64,000 bases of DNA. Source: JAVVHH01 sp964613945 (GTDB lineage: Bacteria; Pseudomonadota; Alphaproteobacteria; Acetobacterales; Acetobacteraceae). The notes beneath the pieces were generated by a model, which was not told the DNA's origin, did not search any database, and saw only the letters and a program-made list of their open reading frames with translations. Shown one piece after another: positions 49,732 to 58,394 of the stretch. Every line of letters begins with the position of its first letter. Position 1 is the first letter of the stretch. The position numbers were made by a program, and so were the translations under genes. The DNA lies in NCBI GenBank assembly GCA_964613945.1, contig CAZTJC010000008.1, positions 62,001 to 126,000 on the forward strand, in the 5' to 3' direction.

Positions 49732-52077
49732 TTAAAACCTCGTGCCGAAGCCAAAGCGGAAAAGCTGGGTCTGGTCATTTGTTTGCTTCACGACCGCCTG
49801 GGCGATGTCGATGTTGATCAATCCGAACGGCGTCTTCCACGACACGCCCACACCTGCGCCGACGCGGGGCGACGCACTGTTGGTCACAACGGTCCCGGCC
49901 AGCTGCGTCACCCTCGACAAGGAGCCAATATCGACAAAGGCCCGGCCCGAGAGACCGAAATCGGAAGAGATCGGCAGCGGGAAGCGGAGCTCGGTGGTGC
50001 CGGTGTAGATCACCCGGCCGCCGATGCTGTCGATCGAGTTGGGGCCAACCGCGTGCGGGCCGGCACCACCGGACTGGAAGCCCCGCAAGTTGTCGCCGCC
50101 GAGGAAGAACCGGTCGATGATCTTCTCTTCGCGCCCGAGCTGCTCGAGATAACCACCACCCGCCGACAAGGCGACAACCCAGGCATCATCGCCCGTGATC
50201 GATTCGAGCGGGATGTAGTAGTTCGTGTCAACCTTCGAGCGCAGGTAGTGCGCGGTGCCGCCGATGCCGGCAAAGTCCACGCCGACCCGGACCAACCCGC
50301 CGGCATGCGGATCCACCCGGCTGTCGCGGTAGTCGATGGAGACCGTCGACCCGAGTTGCGACAACAGCGACGCGCCAGCCTGGTTGGTGATGTAGACGCT
50401 AGCGCCCGACTGAATGTCGTACACGTTCCGGTCGACCAGCGAGTAGGTCCAGGCCTGCCGCAGGTGTTCGTTGAACTCGTAGCCGATCCGCAGCGCGCCA
50501 CCGGTCCGCCGCTCGCTATAGGCAGCAATCGTCTGGTTGTTGTTGCGGATGTGGAAGAGGTCGAAGCCGGCGGCGAGGTTGCGGTCCAGGAAGAACGGGT
50601 CGGTCACCGACAGGTCGACCTGGCTGCTCTTCTGCGCCAGCACGCCGTTGACGCTGGCGTCGATGCCGGTGCCGACGAGGTTCCGTTCGCGCAGACCGAC
50701 GTTGACCAGCGCGCCGGCATCGGTCGAGTAACCGCCGCCCAGCGTCAGCTCACCCGTCGCCTTTTCGTCGACCACCGTGTTGATGATCGCCTTGTCCGGC
50801 GCCGAACCCGGTGACGGCGTCACGGTCACGCCGTTGAAGTAGCCGAGATCCTGCAGCCGCTGCCGGGTCACGCGGGCTGCTGAGGAGTCGAAGGCGTCAC
50901 CCTCGGCGATGCGGAACTCGCGGCGAATCACCTTGTCCTTGGTGCGCGTGTTGCCCGAGATGTCGATCCGCTCGACGTAAACCCGCGGGCCCTCGCCGAT
51001 GTCGAACACCAGGTCGACCGTGTGCTTGGCCCGGTCGCGGGCGATCCGCGGCTTGACCTCGACGAAGGCGTAGCCGCGCTGCTGGATCGCGTCCTGCAGG
51101 GCTTGCGACGTCTTCTCGACGGCATCGCCGTCATAGGTGTCGCCCGGTCCGATGCCGACCAGCGGCTTGAGCGTATCGACGTCGAGGTTGCGGAGCTTGC
51201 TGTCGATGTCGACCTTGCCGACAGTGTATTTCTCGCCCTCATTCAGCACAAAGGTCAGCAGAAAGGCCGAGCGGTCCGGCACGAGCTCGGCCGTGGCGCT
51301 CTTGACCTCGAAATCGGCGTAACCGTTTTTCAGGTAGAACCGGCGCAGCAACTCCTTGTCAAAGTTCACCCGCTCCGGATCATACTGGTCGCTGTTGGAC
51401 AGAAAGCGCCAGAACGCCTCCTCGCGGCTGGCGATCACTTCGCGCAGACGGTTCTCGCTGTACGCCTTGTTGCCGACCACGGCGACGCGGCTGATGAGGG
51501 TCGTCGCACCCTCGTTGATCTCGAACACCACATCGACGCGGTTCTGGTCGAGCCGGATGATCTTCGGCTCCACGGTCGCCGCATAACGGCCCGCCTTGGC
51601 GTACGCGTTGAGAATCCGCTGCCGATCGGCCTGGGCAAGCTGCGGAGTGAACACCGAGCGCGGCTTCAACTGCACCGAGGTCCGCAGCTGGTCATCGGTC
51701 AGCTTGCGGTTACCTTCAAAAGCAATACGGTTGATGATCGGATTCTCGACCACCTTGACCACCAGCGTCCCGCCCTGGCGCTGAAACGACACGTCGGCGA
51801 ACAGGCCGGTCGAGAACAGGCTCTTCAGGCTGCGATCGACGCGGTCGGCATCGTAGGCATCGCCGGGCTGCACCAGCATGTAGGAGCGGATCGTGCTCTC
51901 CTCGATGCGCTGGTTACCCTCGATCTTGATGGCGGAGATGGCACCACCGGGCGCAACCCGCGCCTGAGTGGCGACGCGGGCCGGACGAGCCTGACGCTGC
52001 TGCGCATTGACCTCGGTCGGAAGCAGCAACGGCAACATGCACGCGGTCGCCAGCAGTTTCGCGCGTATGGTGGACAA
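49732..52077 (-). CDS. bamA: Outer membrane protein assembly factor BamA
   Basis: BamA is the core of the BAM complex that folds beta-barrel proteins into the outer membrane. The protein is 781 aa: a signal peptide ending EVNAQ, five POTRA domains (about 45-390, the first beginning ISAIKIEGNQRIEE), and a C-terminal 16-strand barrel ending in the Phe-rich signature QLFRFGFGTRF. GGAGGG seven bases before a TTG at 52077 decides the start; the upstream GTG at 52104 would place this ribosome-binding site inside the gene. It is followed after one base by skp. Confidence 0.95.
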   Translation of the reverse strand: MSTIRAKLLATACMLPLLLPTEVNAQQRQARPARVATQARVAPGGAISAIKIEGNQRIEESTIRSYMLVQPGDAYDADRVDRSLKSLFSTGLFADVSFQRQGGTLVVKVVENPIINRIAFEGNRKLTDDQLRTSVQLKPRSVFTPQLAQADRQRILNAYAKAGRYAATVEPKIIRLDQNRVDVVFEINEGATTLISRVAVVGNKAYSENRLREVIASREEAFWRFLSNSDQYDPERVNFDKELLRRFYLKNGYADFEVKSATAELVPDRSAFLLTFVLNEGEKYTVGKVDIDSKLRNLDVDTLKPLVGIGPGDTYDGDAVEKTSQALQDAIQQRGYAFVEVKPRIARDRAKHTVDLVFDIGEGPRVYVERIDISGNTRTKDKVIRREFRIAEGDAFDSSAARVTRQRLQDLGYFNGVTVTPSPGSAPDKAIINTVVDEKATGELTLGGGYSTDAGALVNVGLRERNLVGTGIDASVNGVLAQKSSQVDLSVTDPFFLDRNLAAGFDLFHIRNNNQTIAAYSERRTGGALRIGYEFNEHLRQAWTYSLVDRNVYDIQSGASVYITNQAGASLLSQLGSTVSIDYRDSRVDPHAGGLVRVGVDFAGIGGTAHYLRSKVDTNYYIPLESITGDDAWVVALSAGGGYLEQLGREEKIIDRFFLGGDNLRGFQSGGAGPHAVGPNSIDSIGGRVIYTGTTELRFPLPISSDFGLSGRAFVDIGSLSRVTQLAGTVVTNSASPRVGAGVGVSWKTPFGLINIDIAQAVVKQTNDQTQLFRFGFGTRF

Positions 52078-52206
52078 TCCGGAACCCTCCTGGCGATAGA
52101 GCACGATGCAGATGCATCGGGCTCACGCACTCAGCGGGTGCTTCTAAGCGTCACCTGGCGCGAGGGCAACATCGGCGATTTTGCCAATGCCATGAGATTC
52201 TTCTCG

Positions 52207-53307
52207 TCAGCCCTTCAACCAGTGGAATAAGCCCAGATGCGACAGATCGTTCCATGTCGCGAACACGAACAACCCGGCCAACACCGCAAACCCGGCCCGA
52301 AAGCCGAATTCCTGCACCTTTGGCGGCACCGGGCGGCCCCGGATGGCCTCAATGGCGAACAACACGAGATGCCCGCCGTCGAGCACCGGAATCGGAAACA
52401 GGTTGATTAGCCCCAGGTTGACCGACAACACGGCGATGAAGCTCACCAGGCTGGCGATCCCCAGGGACGCCACCTGGCCCGAGAGTTGGAGGATCCCCAA
52501 CGGACCACTCAACTCGTCGGCGCTGCGCTGGCCACTGAGCATCTGCCCCAGCCCCTGCAAGGTCTGCACCAGCACGTCCCATGTCTGCTGGACGCCCGCG
52601 ACGACTGCGCTCGCCGGGTCCAGCTGCTTGTATTCCGGGGCACCGCCGCGGACGCCGAGCACACCCATGCGCCGCCCCAATGCACCCTCGCGAGAGGCGA
52701 CATGGACAGTAGCCGTCTGCGGCGAACCGTCACGCTCGAATTCTACTTTGACCGTTTGGTCCGCTGCACCGGCGATGATGCGTTGCAGATCCTCGAAGCG
52801 CGACACTTTCTGCCCGTCGATCGTCGTGACCCGGTCGCCGGTCTTCAACCCGGCCTGTGCGGCGGCGCTCTGCGGCTGCACGTCGCCGATGACCGGAATG
52901 CTGACCGGCCGGCCTGCGGTTGCGAACAGGGCGGCGAACAGCACGGCGGCAAGAAGGAAGTTGGCGATCGGACCGGCGGCGACCACGATGGCGCGGCGGG
53001 CGACGCTCTTGCCGTGGAACGTGCGCCCTTCGAACCAAGCCGCCCGCGTGGCGTCGTCGACATCCTCCGGACGCTCCTGCCCATGGAGCTTGACGTAGCC
53101 GCCCAGCGGGATCCACGCCAACTTCCATACCGTGCCGACCCGATCGGTCCACTGCAGGATGGCGCGGCCGAAGCCGATCGAGAATGCCTCGACATGAACC
53201 CCAACCCATCGTGCGGCCAGGTAGTGACCCAGCTCATGGATGAATACCAAAACGCCGAGCACCACCACGAAGGAGAGCGGAGTGCGGACGAAATCGGGGA
53301 GATGCAT
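52207..53307 (-). CDS. rseP: Site-2 intramembrane zinc metalloprotease RseP/MmpA
   Basis: RseP-type proteases cut membrane-anchored substrates within the bilayer, for example anti-sigma factors or signal-peptide remnants. The protein is 366 aa. Zinc-binding HELGH is at residues 24-28 in the first helix, and LDGGH near residue 315 supplies the third ligand. One PDZ domain (about 128-200, AAQAGLKTGDRVTTIDG) lies between, instead of the two of E. coli RseP, as in Caulobacter MmpA. The ATG at 53307 follows the dxr-proximal repeat. Confidence 0.95.
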   Translation of the reverse strand: MHLPDFVRTPLSFVVVLGVLVFIHELGHYLAARWVGVHVEAFSIGFGRAILQWTDRVGTVWKLAWIPLGGYVKLHGQERPEDVDDATRAAWFEGRTFHGKSVARRAIVVAAGPIANFLLAAVLFAALFATAGRPVSIPVIGDVQPQSAAAQAGLKTGDRVTTIDGQKVSRFEDLQRIIAGAADQTVKVEFERDGSPQTATVHVASREGALGRRMGVLGVRGGAPEYKQLDPASAVVAGVQQTWDVLVQTLQGLGQMLSGQRSADELSGPLGILQLSGQVASLGIASLVSFIAVLSVNLGLINLFPIPVLDGGHLVLFAIEAIRGRPVPPKVQEFGFRAGFAVLAGLFVFATWNDLSHLGLFHWLKG

Positions 53308-53320
53308 GGGCAGTCCTGTC

Positions 53321-53367
53321 CTAAGCCGCCTTCGCGGCGGCGGTTCTTAGGCCGCCTTGGCGGCGGC
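53321..53367. repeat. Imperfect tandem repeat spanning the dxr stop codon
   Basis: Two copies of a 17-base GC-rich unit (53325-53341 and 53351-53367) differ at one position and lie 26 bases apart. On the minus strand the first encodes the Ala-Ala-Ala-Lys-Ala-Ala end of Dxr before TAA. The second repeats this sequence and another stop codon (TAG) in a different frame. Each unit can fold on itself (GCCGCC/GGCGGC). Confidence 0.7.
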
Positions 53368-54516
53368 AACCGTTAGGGCGGCCCGCCGCGCGGCGCCGTC
53401 CAACTCCATGACATCATCGAGCGTATCGGCTGCCGGACTGCCTAACCGATCCAGCACGGTCTCGACGAGCGCCGCGATATCGGTAAAGCCCAGCCGGCGG
53501 CTCAGAAATGCATCAACGGCCACTTCATTGGCCGCTGATAATATTGTGGGTCCGCCGCCGCCCGCCCGCAAGGCGTCGCGCGCCAGACGAAGCGCCGGAA
53601 AGCGCGCCATGTCGGGTTCGAAGAATTCTAGCTGCCCCAACGCCGCGAGATCGAGCCGCGGCGATGAAGTCGCCAACCGACCCGGCCATGCCAGCGCGTG
53701 CGCGATCGGAATGCGCATGTCGGGCGAGCCGAGCTGGGCCAGCATGCTGCCGTCACGCCAATGGACGATGCCATGCACCACCGATTGCGGATGCACCAGG
53801 ACGCCGATACGGTCCTCGGGCAGGTCGAACAGGCGCGCCGCCTCGATCAATTCCAGGCCCTTGTTGAACATGGTCGCCGAGTCGATGCTGATCTTGGCGC
53901 CCATGGTCCAGGTCGGATGCCGAAGCGCCGCCTCCGGGCTGGCACGGGTCATCTCCTCCATCGTGGCGTTGCGGAACGGGCCGCCGGAAGCGGTCAGCAC
54001 GATCCGCTCGACGGACTCGGCATTGCCCTCGGCCATCGCCTGGAAGATGGCGTTATGCTCGGAATCCACCGGTAGCAGCGTCGCCCCGGCATCGGACACC
54101 GCGCGCAGCATCACATCGCCGGCGCAGACCAGCGCCTCTTTGTTGGCCAGAGCGACGGCGCCACCACGCCGGATGGCGGCCAGCGTGCTGGGCAGCCCGG
54201 CGGCGCCGGTGATTGCCGCCATGGTCCAGTCGGCCGGCAGCGCCGCCGCTGCCGTTACCTCGTCCGCACCGGCCGCCACCTCAATGCCGGACCCCGCGAG
54301 CAGCCGCTCCAGTTCCGGCAAGCACGTGACATCGGCAATTACTGCGACCTCGGCCTTGAGCGCCCGCGCCTGCTGCGCCAGCAATGCCACGTTCCGCCCG
54401 CCCGCCAAGGCCCGTACGCGGAACCGGTCCGGATTGGCCAACAGGAGATCGACGGTACTGGTGCCGATGCTGCCCGTGCTGCCCAAAACCGAAACGCTGC
54501 GTTGGTCTAGTGCCAA
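53347..54516 (-). CDS. dxr: 1-deoxy-D-xylulose-5-phosphate reductoisomerase
   Basis: Dxr makes 2-C-methyl-D-erythritol 4-phosphate, the first committed step of the MEP isoprenoid pathway, feeding UppS. The protein is 389 aa, family length. Landmarks are the NADPH-binding GSTGSIGTS at the N-terminus, ANKEALVCAG near residue 125, the metal-site PVDSEHNAIFQ near 150, and the flexible-loop TMGAKISIDSATMFNKGLE near 215. The frame runs far upstream to 54906, but that lies within cdsA; the TTG at 54516 with a G-rich ribosome-binding site gives the correct N-terminus and overlaps the cdsA end by ten bases. Confidence 0.95.
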   Translation of the reverse strand: MALDQRSVSVLGSTGSIGTSTVDLLLANPDRFRVRALAGGRNVALLAQQARALKAEVAVIADVTCLPELERLLAGSGIEVAAGADEVTAAAALPADWTMAAITGAAGLPSTLAAIRRGGAVALANKEALVCAGDVMLRAVSDAGATLLPVDSEHNAIFQAMAEGNAESVERIVLTASGGPFRNATMEEMTRASPEAALRHPTWTMGAKISIDSATMFNKGLELIEAARLFDLPEDRIGVLVHPQSVVHGIVHWRDGSMLAQLGSPDMRIPIAHALAWPGRLATSSPRLDLAALGQLEFFEPDMARFPALRLARDALRAGGGGPTILSAANEVAVDAFLSRRLGFTDIAALVETVLDRLGSPAADTLDDVMELDGAARRAALTVAAAKAA

Positions 54517-55319
54517 AAAACCCCCTCCCCGCTCGCAAGAACGACGAGAGCCGCCGTCGGAGCCGCCGCAAGCAGCCCGTCCAACCGGTCCAACAACCCG
54601 CCGTGGCCCGGGATCAGATTTCCCGAGTCCTTGACCCCGACATGCCTCTTGATGCCGCTCTCGAGCAAGTCCCCGGCTTGGCACGCGACCGCCAGCAGGG
54701 CGGCGATCACGGCCGTCGCGAGCGTCACGTGTCCGGCTACCGCTTGCCCGACCAGCATCGCGATCACCAATCCGCCAGCCGCGCCGGACCACGTCTTCGC
54801 CGGCGACAGGCTCGGCGCCAGCTTGGGCCCACGCAGCAGCCGCCCCGCCGAATAGGCACCGATGTCGCTTGCCCAAACGGTCAGTACGACAAACAACACC
54901 ATCCATCGGCCATCAGCCGCGTCCCACCGCCGCAACCACACCAGCGCGACGACTCCCACTCCGATCCCGATCAATCCGGCCGCCATCAGCACGCGCCGTT
55001 GCATCGCGCCCACGATCACCGCACCCGCGACGAGGATCGCCAACCCAATCCCGGCATGGCCGTCGCAGGTCGCGGCTGTCGCCATCACCATCACGGTGGG
55101 AACCAGCAACCCGGGCACCGCCATCGGCTTGGCGCGGCACAACGTCACCCATTCCAGAGACAACCCGACCGCAGCGCCCAACATCAGCGCATCGAAAGCG
55201 AAGCCACCGAACCAGATGCAGGCGAGCACCAGCGGTGCCAGGATGGACGCCGAAATCGCCCGCCGCCCCAAATCGCTCCAACGCGTCGAGGCGCTGGACG
55301 AACGGGTGGACTCACCCAC
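54507..55319 (-). CDS. cdsA: Phosphatidate cytidylyltransferase CdsA
   Basis: CdsA makes CDP-diacylglycerol, precursor of all phospholipids. An integral inner-membrane protein of 270 aa with about eight helices. The family signature SGIKRHVGVKDSGNLIPGHGG-LLDRLD lies near the C-terminus with its conserved Ser, Lys, Asp and Arg residues. The frame extends to 55400 inside uppS; the GTG at 55319 overlaps the uppS stop by eight bases and gives the usual length. Fourth envelope gene after frr. Confidence 0.94.
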   Translation of the reverse strand: MGESTRSSSASTRWSDLGRRAISASILAPLVLACIWFGGFAFDALMLGAAVGLSLEWVTLCRAKPMAVPGLLVPTVMVMATAATCDGHAGIGLAILVAGAVIVGAMQRRVLMAAGLIGIGVGVVALVWLRRWDAADGRWMVLFVVLTVWASDIGAYSAGRLLRGPKLAPSLSPAKTWSGAAGGLVIAMLVGQAVAGHVTLATAVIAALLAVACQAGDLLESGIKRHVGVKDSGNLIPGHGGLLDRLDGLLAAAPTAALVVLASGEGVFWH

Positions 55320-56055
55320 CGAATCGCCGTTCGCGTCGCGAAAACTCCGCCAGGGCAAACTCGAAATCGGCACGGCAGAAATCCGGCCAGAGCACGTCAA
55401 GGAACACCAGTTCGGCGTAGGCAGCCTGCCAGAGTAGGAAGTTGGACAAGCGCTGCTCGCCCGACGTCCGGATCATCAGATCCGGATCGGGCATGTCGGC
55501 CGTGAACAGGAAGCGCCCAAACTGTGCCTCGTCCAGGTCGCGCGGGTTCAACTCGCCCGCGGCAACCGCCGTCGCCACGGCCTTTGCCGCCGCGACGATC
55601 TCGTCCCGGGCGCCATAGGACAGGGCGATGTTCAGGTTGAGCCGCGAGTTGCCCCGCGTCGACTGTTCAGCCCGGGCCAACTCGCTCTGCAGGTCGCCAT
55701 CGAAACGCTGCGGATTGCCCAGAACACGGAGGCGTACGCCTTCGCGCGACATCTCGGCCAGCTCTTGGCGGAGATAGCGGCGCAGCAGGCCGGTGAGGTC
55801 CAACACCTCCTCGGCCGGCCGCCGCCAGTTCTCGCTGCTGAATGCGTAAATGGTCAGCCATTTGACGCCACAGCCAATGGCAGCCTCGATCGTCCGGCGC
55901 ACGGCCTGTGCCCCCGCACGATGGCCGGCCGCACGCGGCAGCCCGCGGGATCGCGCCCAGCGGCCGTTGCCATCCATGATGATGGCGACGTGAGCGGGAA
56001 CAGCCGTAGCGGAGCCGGGCTGTGGCGTGGAAGAAGCGACGGAGATGATGCTCAC
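55312..56055 (-). CDS. uppS: Undecaprenyl diphosphate synthase (isoprenyl transferase)
   Basis: UppS is a cis-prenyltransferase that builds the C55 carrier used for peptidoglycan and lipopolysaccharide. The protein is 247 aa. Motifs: IIMDGNGRWA (catalytic Asp and diphosphate binding), IYAFSSENWRRP, SYGARDEI, and the C-terminal DLMIRTSGEQRLSNFLLWQ. The start is a GTG at 56055, four bases after the frr stop; no strong ribosome-binding site is seen, so coupling to frr is likely. Confidence 0.96.
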   Translation of the reverse strand: MSIISVASSTPQPGSATAVPAHVAIIMDGNGRWARSRGLPRAAGHRAGAQAVRRTIEAAIGCGVKWLTIYAFSSENWRRPAEEVLDLTGLLRRYLRQELAEMSREGVRLRVLGNPQRFDGDLQSELARAEQSTRGNSRLNLNIALSYGARDEIVAAAKAVATAVAAGELNPRDLDEAQFGRFLFTADMPDPDLMIRTSGEQRLSNFLLWQAAYAELVFLDVLWPDFCRADFEFALAEFSRRERRFGG

Positions 56056-56059
56056 CGCA

Positions 56060-56626
56060 TCAGACCTGACGGATTTCCTTGTCCTTGTCGGTCAGGGATT
56101 CGTCGATTCGCTTGATGTAGCCATCGGTCAGCTTTTGCACGTCTTCGGACCAGTTCTTCTGCTCGTCCTCGCCGATCTCATGCTTTTTCTCGAAGCCCTT
56201 GATCTGGTCCATTCCGTCGCGACGCACACCGCGGATAGCGATCCGCGCGCCCTCGGCATAGCGTCCGGCCGCCTTGGCCAACTCAGCCCGCCGCTCGGCC
56301 GTCAATTGAGGAATTGGTACCCGCACCAACTGACCGTCGGAGCCAGGATTGAGTCCCAACCCGCAATCGCGAATCGCGCGCTCGACGGCACCCACCATCG
56401 TTCGGTCCCAGACCTGGACGGTAATGAGCCGCGGTTCCGGCACGCCGATTGTTCCGACCTGCGTGATCGGCACCTCGGTGCCATACGCTTCAACCTTGAC
56501 GGGTTCGAGCAATCCGGGGCTGGCCCGCCCGGTGCGAAGCCCGGAGAAGTCGCGGCGCAACGTCTCTAGTGCGCCGTCCATGCGCCGGGTCAGGTCTGTC
56601 TTCAGGGCATTCAAATCCGCAGGCAC
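56060..56626 (-). CDS. frr: Ribosome recycling factor
   Basis: RRF splits post-termination ribosomes with EF-G. The protein is 188 aa, a little over the 185 typical. It opens with the helical domain (LTRRMDGALETLRRDFSGLRTGRASPGLL) and closes with the DEQKNWSEDVQKLTD helix. The start is a GTG at 56626 preceded by AGGAG at six bases, a strong site nine bases after the pyrH stop. Confidence 0.97.
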   Translation of the reverse strand: MPADLNALKTDLTRRMDGALETLRRDFSGLRTGRASPGLLEPVKVEAYGTEVPITQVGTIGVPEPRLITVQVWDRTMVGAVERAIRDCGLGLNPGSDGQLVRVPIPQLTAERRAELAKAAGRYAEGARIAIRGVRRDGMDQIKGFEKKHEIGEDEQKNWSEDVQKLTDGYIKRIDESLTDKDKEIRQV

Positions 56627-56635
56627 GATCGACTC

Positions 56636-57361
56636 CTAATGCGGCTCAATGATGGTGGTGAACCGTCCTTCGCCGCGCATGACGGCCGCGAACGAGCCTG
56701 GTGCATGGATATCGAAGACGACGATGGGGAAGCCGTTCTCGCGCGCCACGCTGATCGCGGCCGCGTCCATCACGGCCAGGTCACGGGCGAGGACGTCGTG
56801 ATACGTCAGTTCGGTGTAGCGCGATGCGTCCGGATGCTTGCGCGGGTCGGCGCTGTAAACGCCATCGACCTGGGTGCCTTTGAACAAAGCATCGCAGTTC
56901 ATCTCCGCCGCGCGCAGAGCAGCGGCGGTGTCGGTGGTGAAGAACGGGTTGCCGGTGCCGGCCGCAAAGATCACGACGCGACCCTTCTCCATGTGCCGCT
57001 CGGCGCGACGACGGATATAGGGTTCGCAAACCGAACTCATCGGAATAGCCGACTGCACCCGGGTCTGCACACCGTGCCGCTCCATGACGCTCTGCAACCC
57101 AAGGGCGTTCATCACGGTAGCCAACATGCCCATGTAGTCGGCCGAAGCACGATCCATTCCGGCCGCCGCGCCGGAAACGCCGCGGAAAATGTTACCGCCG
57201 CCAACGACCAGGCAAACCTGAACACCTGTGTTGACGACTTCGGAGATGTCGGCAGAGATCCGGGACAGCGTCTCACGATCGAGACCGTATTCGTGCCGTC
57301 CCATGAGAGCTTCGCCGGAAACCTTCAACAAGACGCGCTTGTAGGCCGGCTGAACGGGCAT
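56636..57361 (-). CDS. pyrH: Uridylate kinase
   Basis: PyrH phosphorylates UMP to UDP, feeding nucleotide sugars for envelope synthesis. The protein is 241 aa. Amino-acid-kinase-fold motifs are RVLLKVSGEALMG at the N-terminus, LVVGGGNIFRG near residue 55, GTGNPFFTTDTAA near 137, and a C-terminal VFDIHAPGSF. It follows the tsf-pyrH hairpin by about 20 bases. Confidence 0.97.
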   Translation of the reverse strand: MPVQPAYKRVLLKVSGEALMGRHEYGLDRETLSRISADISEVVNTGVQVCLVVGGGNIFRGVSGAAAGMDRASADYMGMLATVMNALGLQSVMERHGVQTRVQSAIPMSSVCEPYIRRRAERHMEKGRVVIFAAGTGNPFFTTDTAAALRAAEMNCDALFKGTQVDGVYSADPRKHPDASRYTELTYHDVLARDLAVMDAAAISVARENGFPIVVFDIHAPGSFAAVMRGEGRFTTIIEPH

Positions 57362-57380
57362 GAAATCCTTCGGAGTAACT

Positions 57381-57414
57381 CGGGTTGCCGCAACCTAGTC
57401 GTTGCGGCAACCCG
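57381..57414 (-). terminator. Perfect 14-bp hairpin between tsf and pyrH
   Basis: CGGGTTGCCGCAAC and its exact complement flank a 6-base loop, 37 bases after the tsf stop and 20 bases before the pyrH start. There is no run of T after it on the minus strand, so it may attenuate, serve as an RNase processing or 3'-end-stabilising element, or be a factor-dependent terminator separating rpsB-tsf from the pyrH-frr genes. Confidence 0.6.
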
Positions 57415-57450
57415 TCACAAGTTTACTTGTCGTACGTTAGGCTGTGAGGC

Positions 57451-58371
57451 TCAGGCGTTGGCCGGCAAACCGGCAGCAGCAGCGACCTCGGCGGCGAAAT
57501 CGCCGGTTTCCTTTTCGATGCCTTCGCCAAGAGTGAAGCGCGCGAACCCGACCAGGTCGCCACCCGACTTCTTGACCACAGCCTTGACCCGGCTCTCACC
57601 GTCATGGACCCAGACCTGCTCGAGAAGGACAACCTCCTCGTAGTATTTCTGAATGCGGCCCACGACCATCTTCTCGATGATGGCGTCCGGCTTGCCCGAC
57701 GCGCGCGCCTGCTCGGTCAGCACGGCCTTCTCGCGCTCGAGCGCCGCCGGGTCGATCCCGGTGGTGTCGAGAGCGTCGGGACGTGTCGCCGCGACATGCA
57801 TGCCAATCTGACGACCAAGTTGCTCCAGCGTCTCGATCTCCGAGCCGCCTTCCAGCGCAACCAGCACGCCGATCTTGCCCAGGCCGGGCCGCAAGGCACC
57901 ATGCACGTAGGTGGCGACGGTGCCCTTCTCGACCGACATCACCCGGGCGCGACGCAGCGACATGTTCTCGCCGATGGTGGCCACGAGATGGGTAATCTCC
58001 TCGGCTACTGTACGCTCGCCGCCCGGCAACTTGGTCGCCTTGATCGTCTCGATATCTTCGCCGACCTCGAGCGCGACCTTAGCCACGCTCTCGACCAGCG
58101 CCTGGAACGCCTCGTTGCGGGCGACGAAGTCGGTCTCGGCATTCACCTCGACCATCGCCGCCTTGTTCTTGCCGCTGGTCACGCCGACCAGGCCCTCGGC
58201 TGCCGTCCGACCGCTCTTCTTGGCGGCGGCGGCAAGGCCCTTCTTGCGCAGCCAGTCGACTGCCGTCTCCATGTCGCCGCCGGCTTCGGTCAGCGCCTTC
58301 TTGCAGTCCATCATGCCCGCGCCGGTCTTCTCGCGCAGGTCACGCACCATCGATGCCGTAATCTCGGCCAT
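57451..58371 (-). CDS. tsf: Translation elongation factor Ts
   Basis: EF-Ts regenerates EF-Tu-GTP. The protein is 306 aa with the N-terminal UBA-like domain (ASMVRDLREKTGAGMMDCKKAL), then two EF-Ts core domains (about 55-280) including VEVNAETDFVARNEAF and the C-terminal QVWVHDGESRVK. Two adjacent ATG codons (58374 and 58371) are available; GGAG lies six bases from the second and three from the first, so the second is used. It lies 23 bases after rpsB. Confidence 0.97.
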   Translation of the reverse strand: MAEITASMVRDLREKTGAGMMDCKKALTEAGGDMETAVDWLRKKGLAAAAKKSGRTAAEGLVGVTSGKNKAAMVEVNAETDFVARNEAFQALVESVAKVALEVGEDIETIKATKLPGGERTVAEEITHLVATIGENMSLRRARVMSVEKGTVATYVHGALRPGLGKIGVLVALEGGSEIETLEQLGRQIGMHVAATRPDALDTTGIDPAALEREKAVLTEQARASGKPDAIIEKMVVGRIQKYYEEVVLLEQVWVHDGESRVKAVVKKSGGDLVGFARFTLGEGIEKETGDFAAEVAAAAGLPANA

Positions 58372-58394
58372 CATACTCTCCGTAATGCCGTTCG

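Noticed and set aside
49731..49778. skp start at the ATG 49778
   Set aside because: It overlaps the bamA barrel end by 47 bases and lengthens the signal-peptide n-region; the TTG at 49730 fits better, though not certain.
53321..53367. Possible CRISPR-like repeats
   Set aside because: Only two short GC-rich units with no spacer array, explained as a duplicated gene tail.
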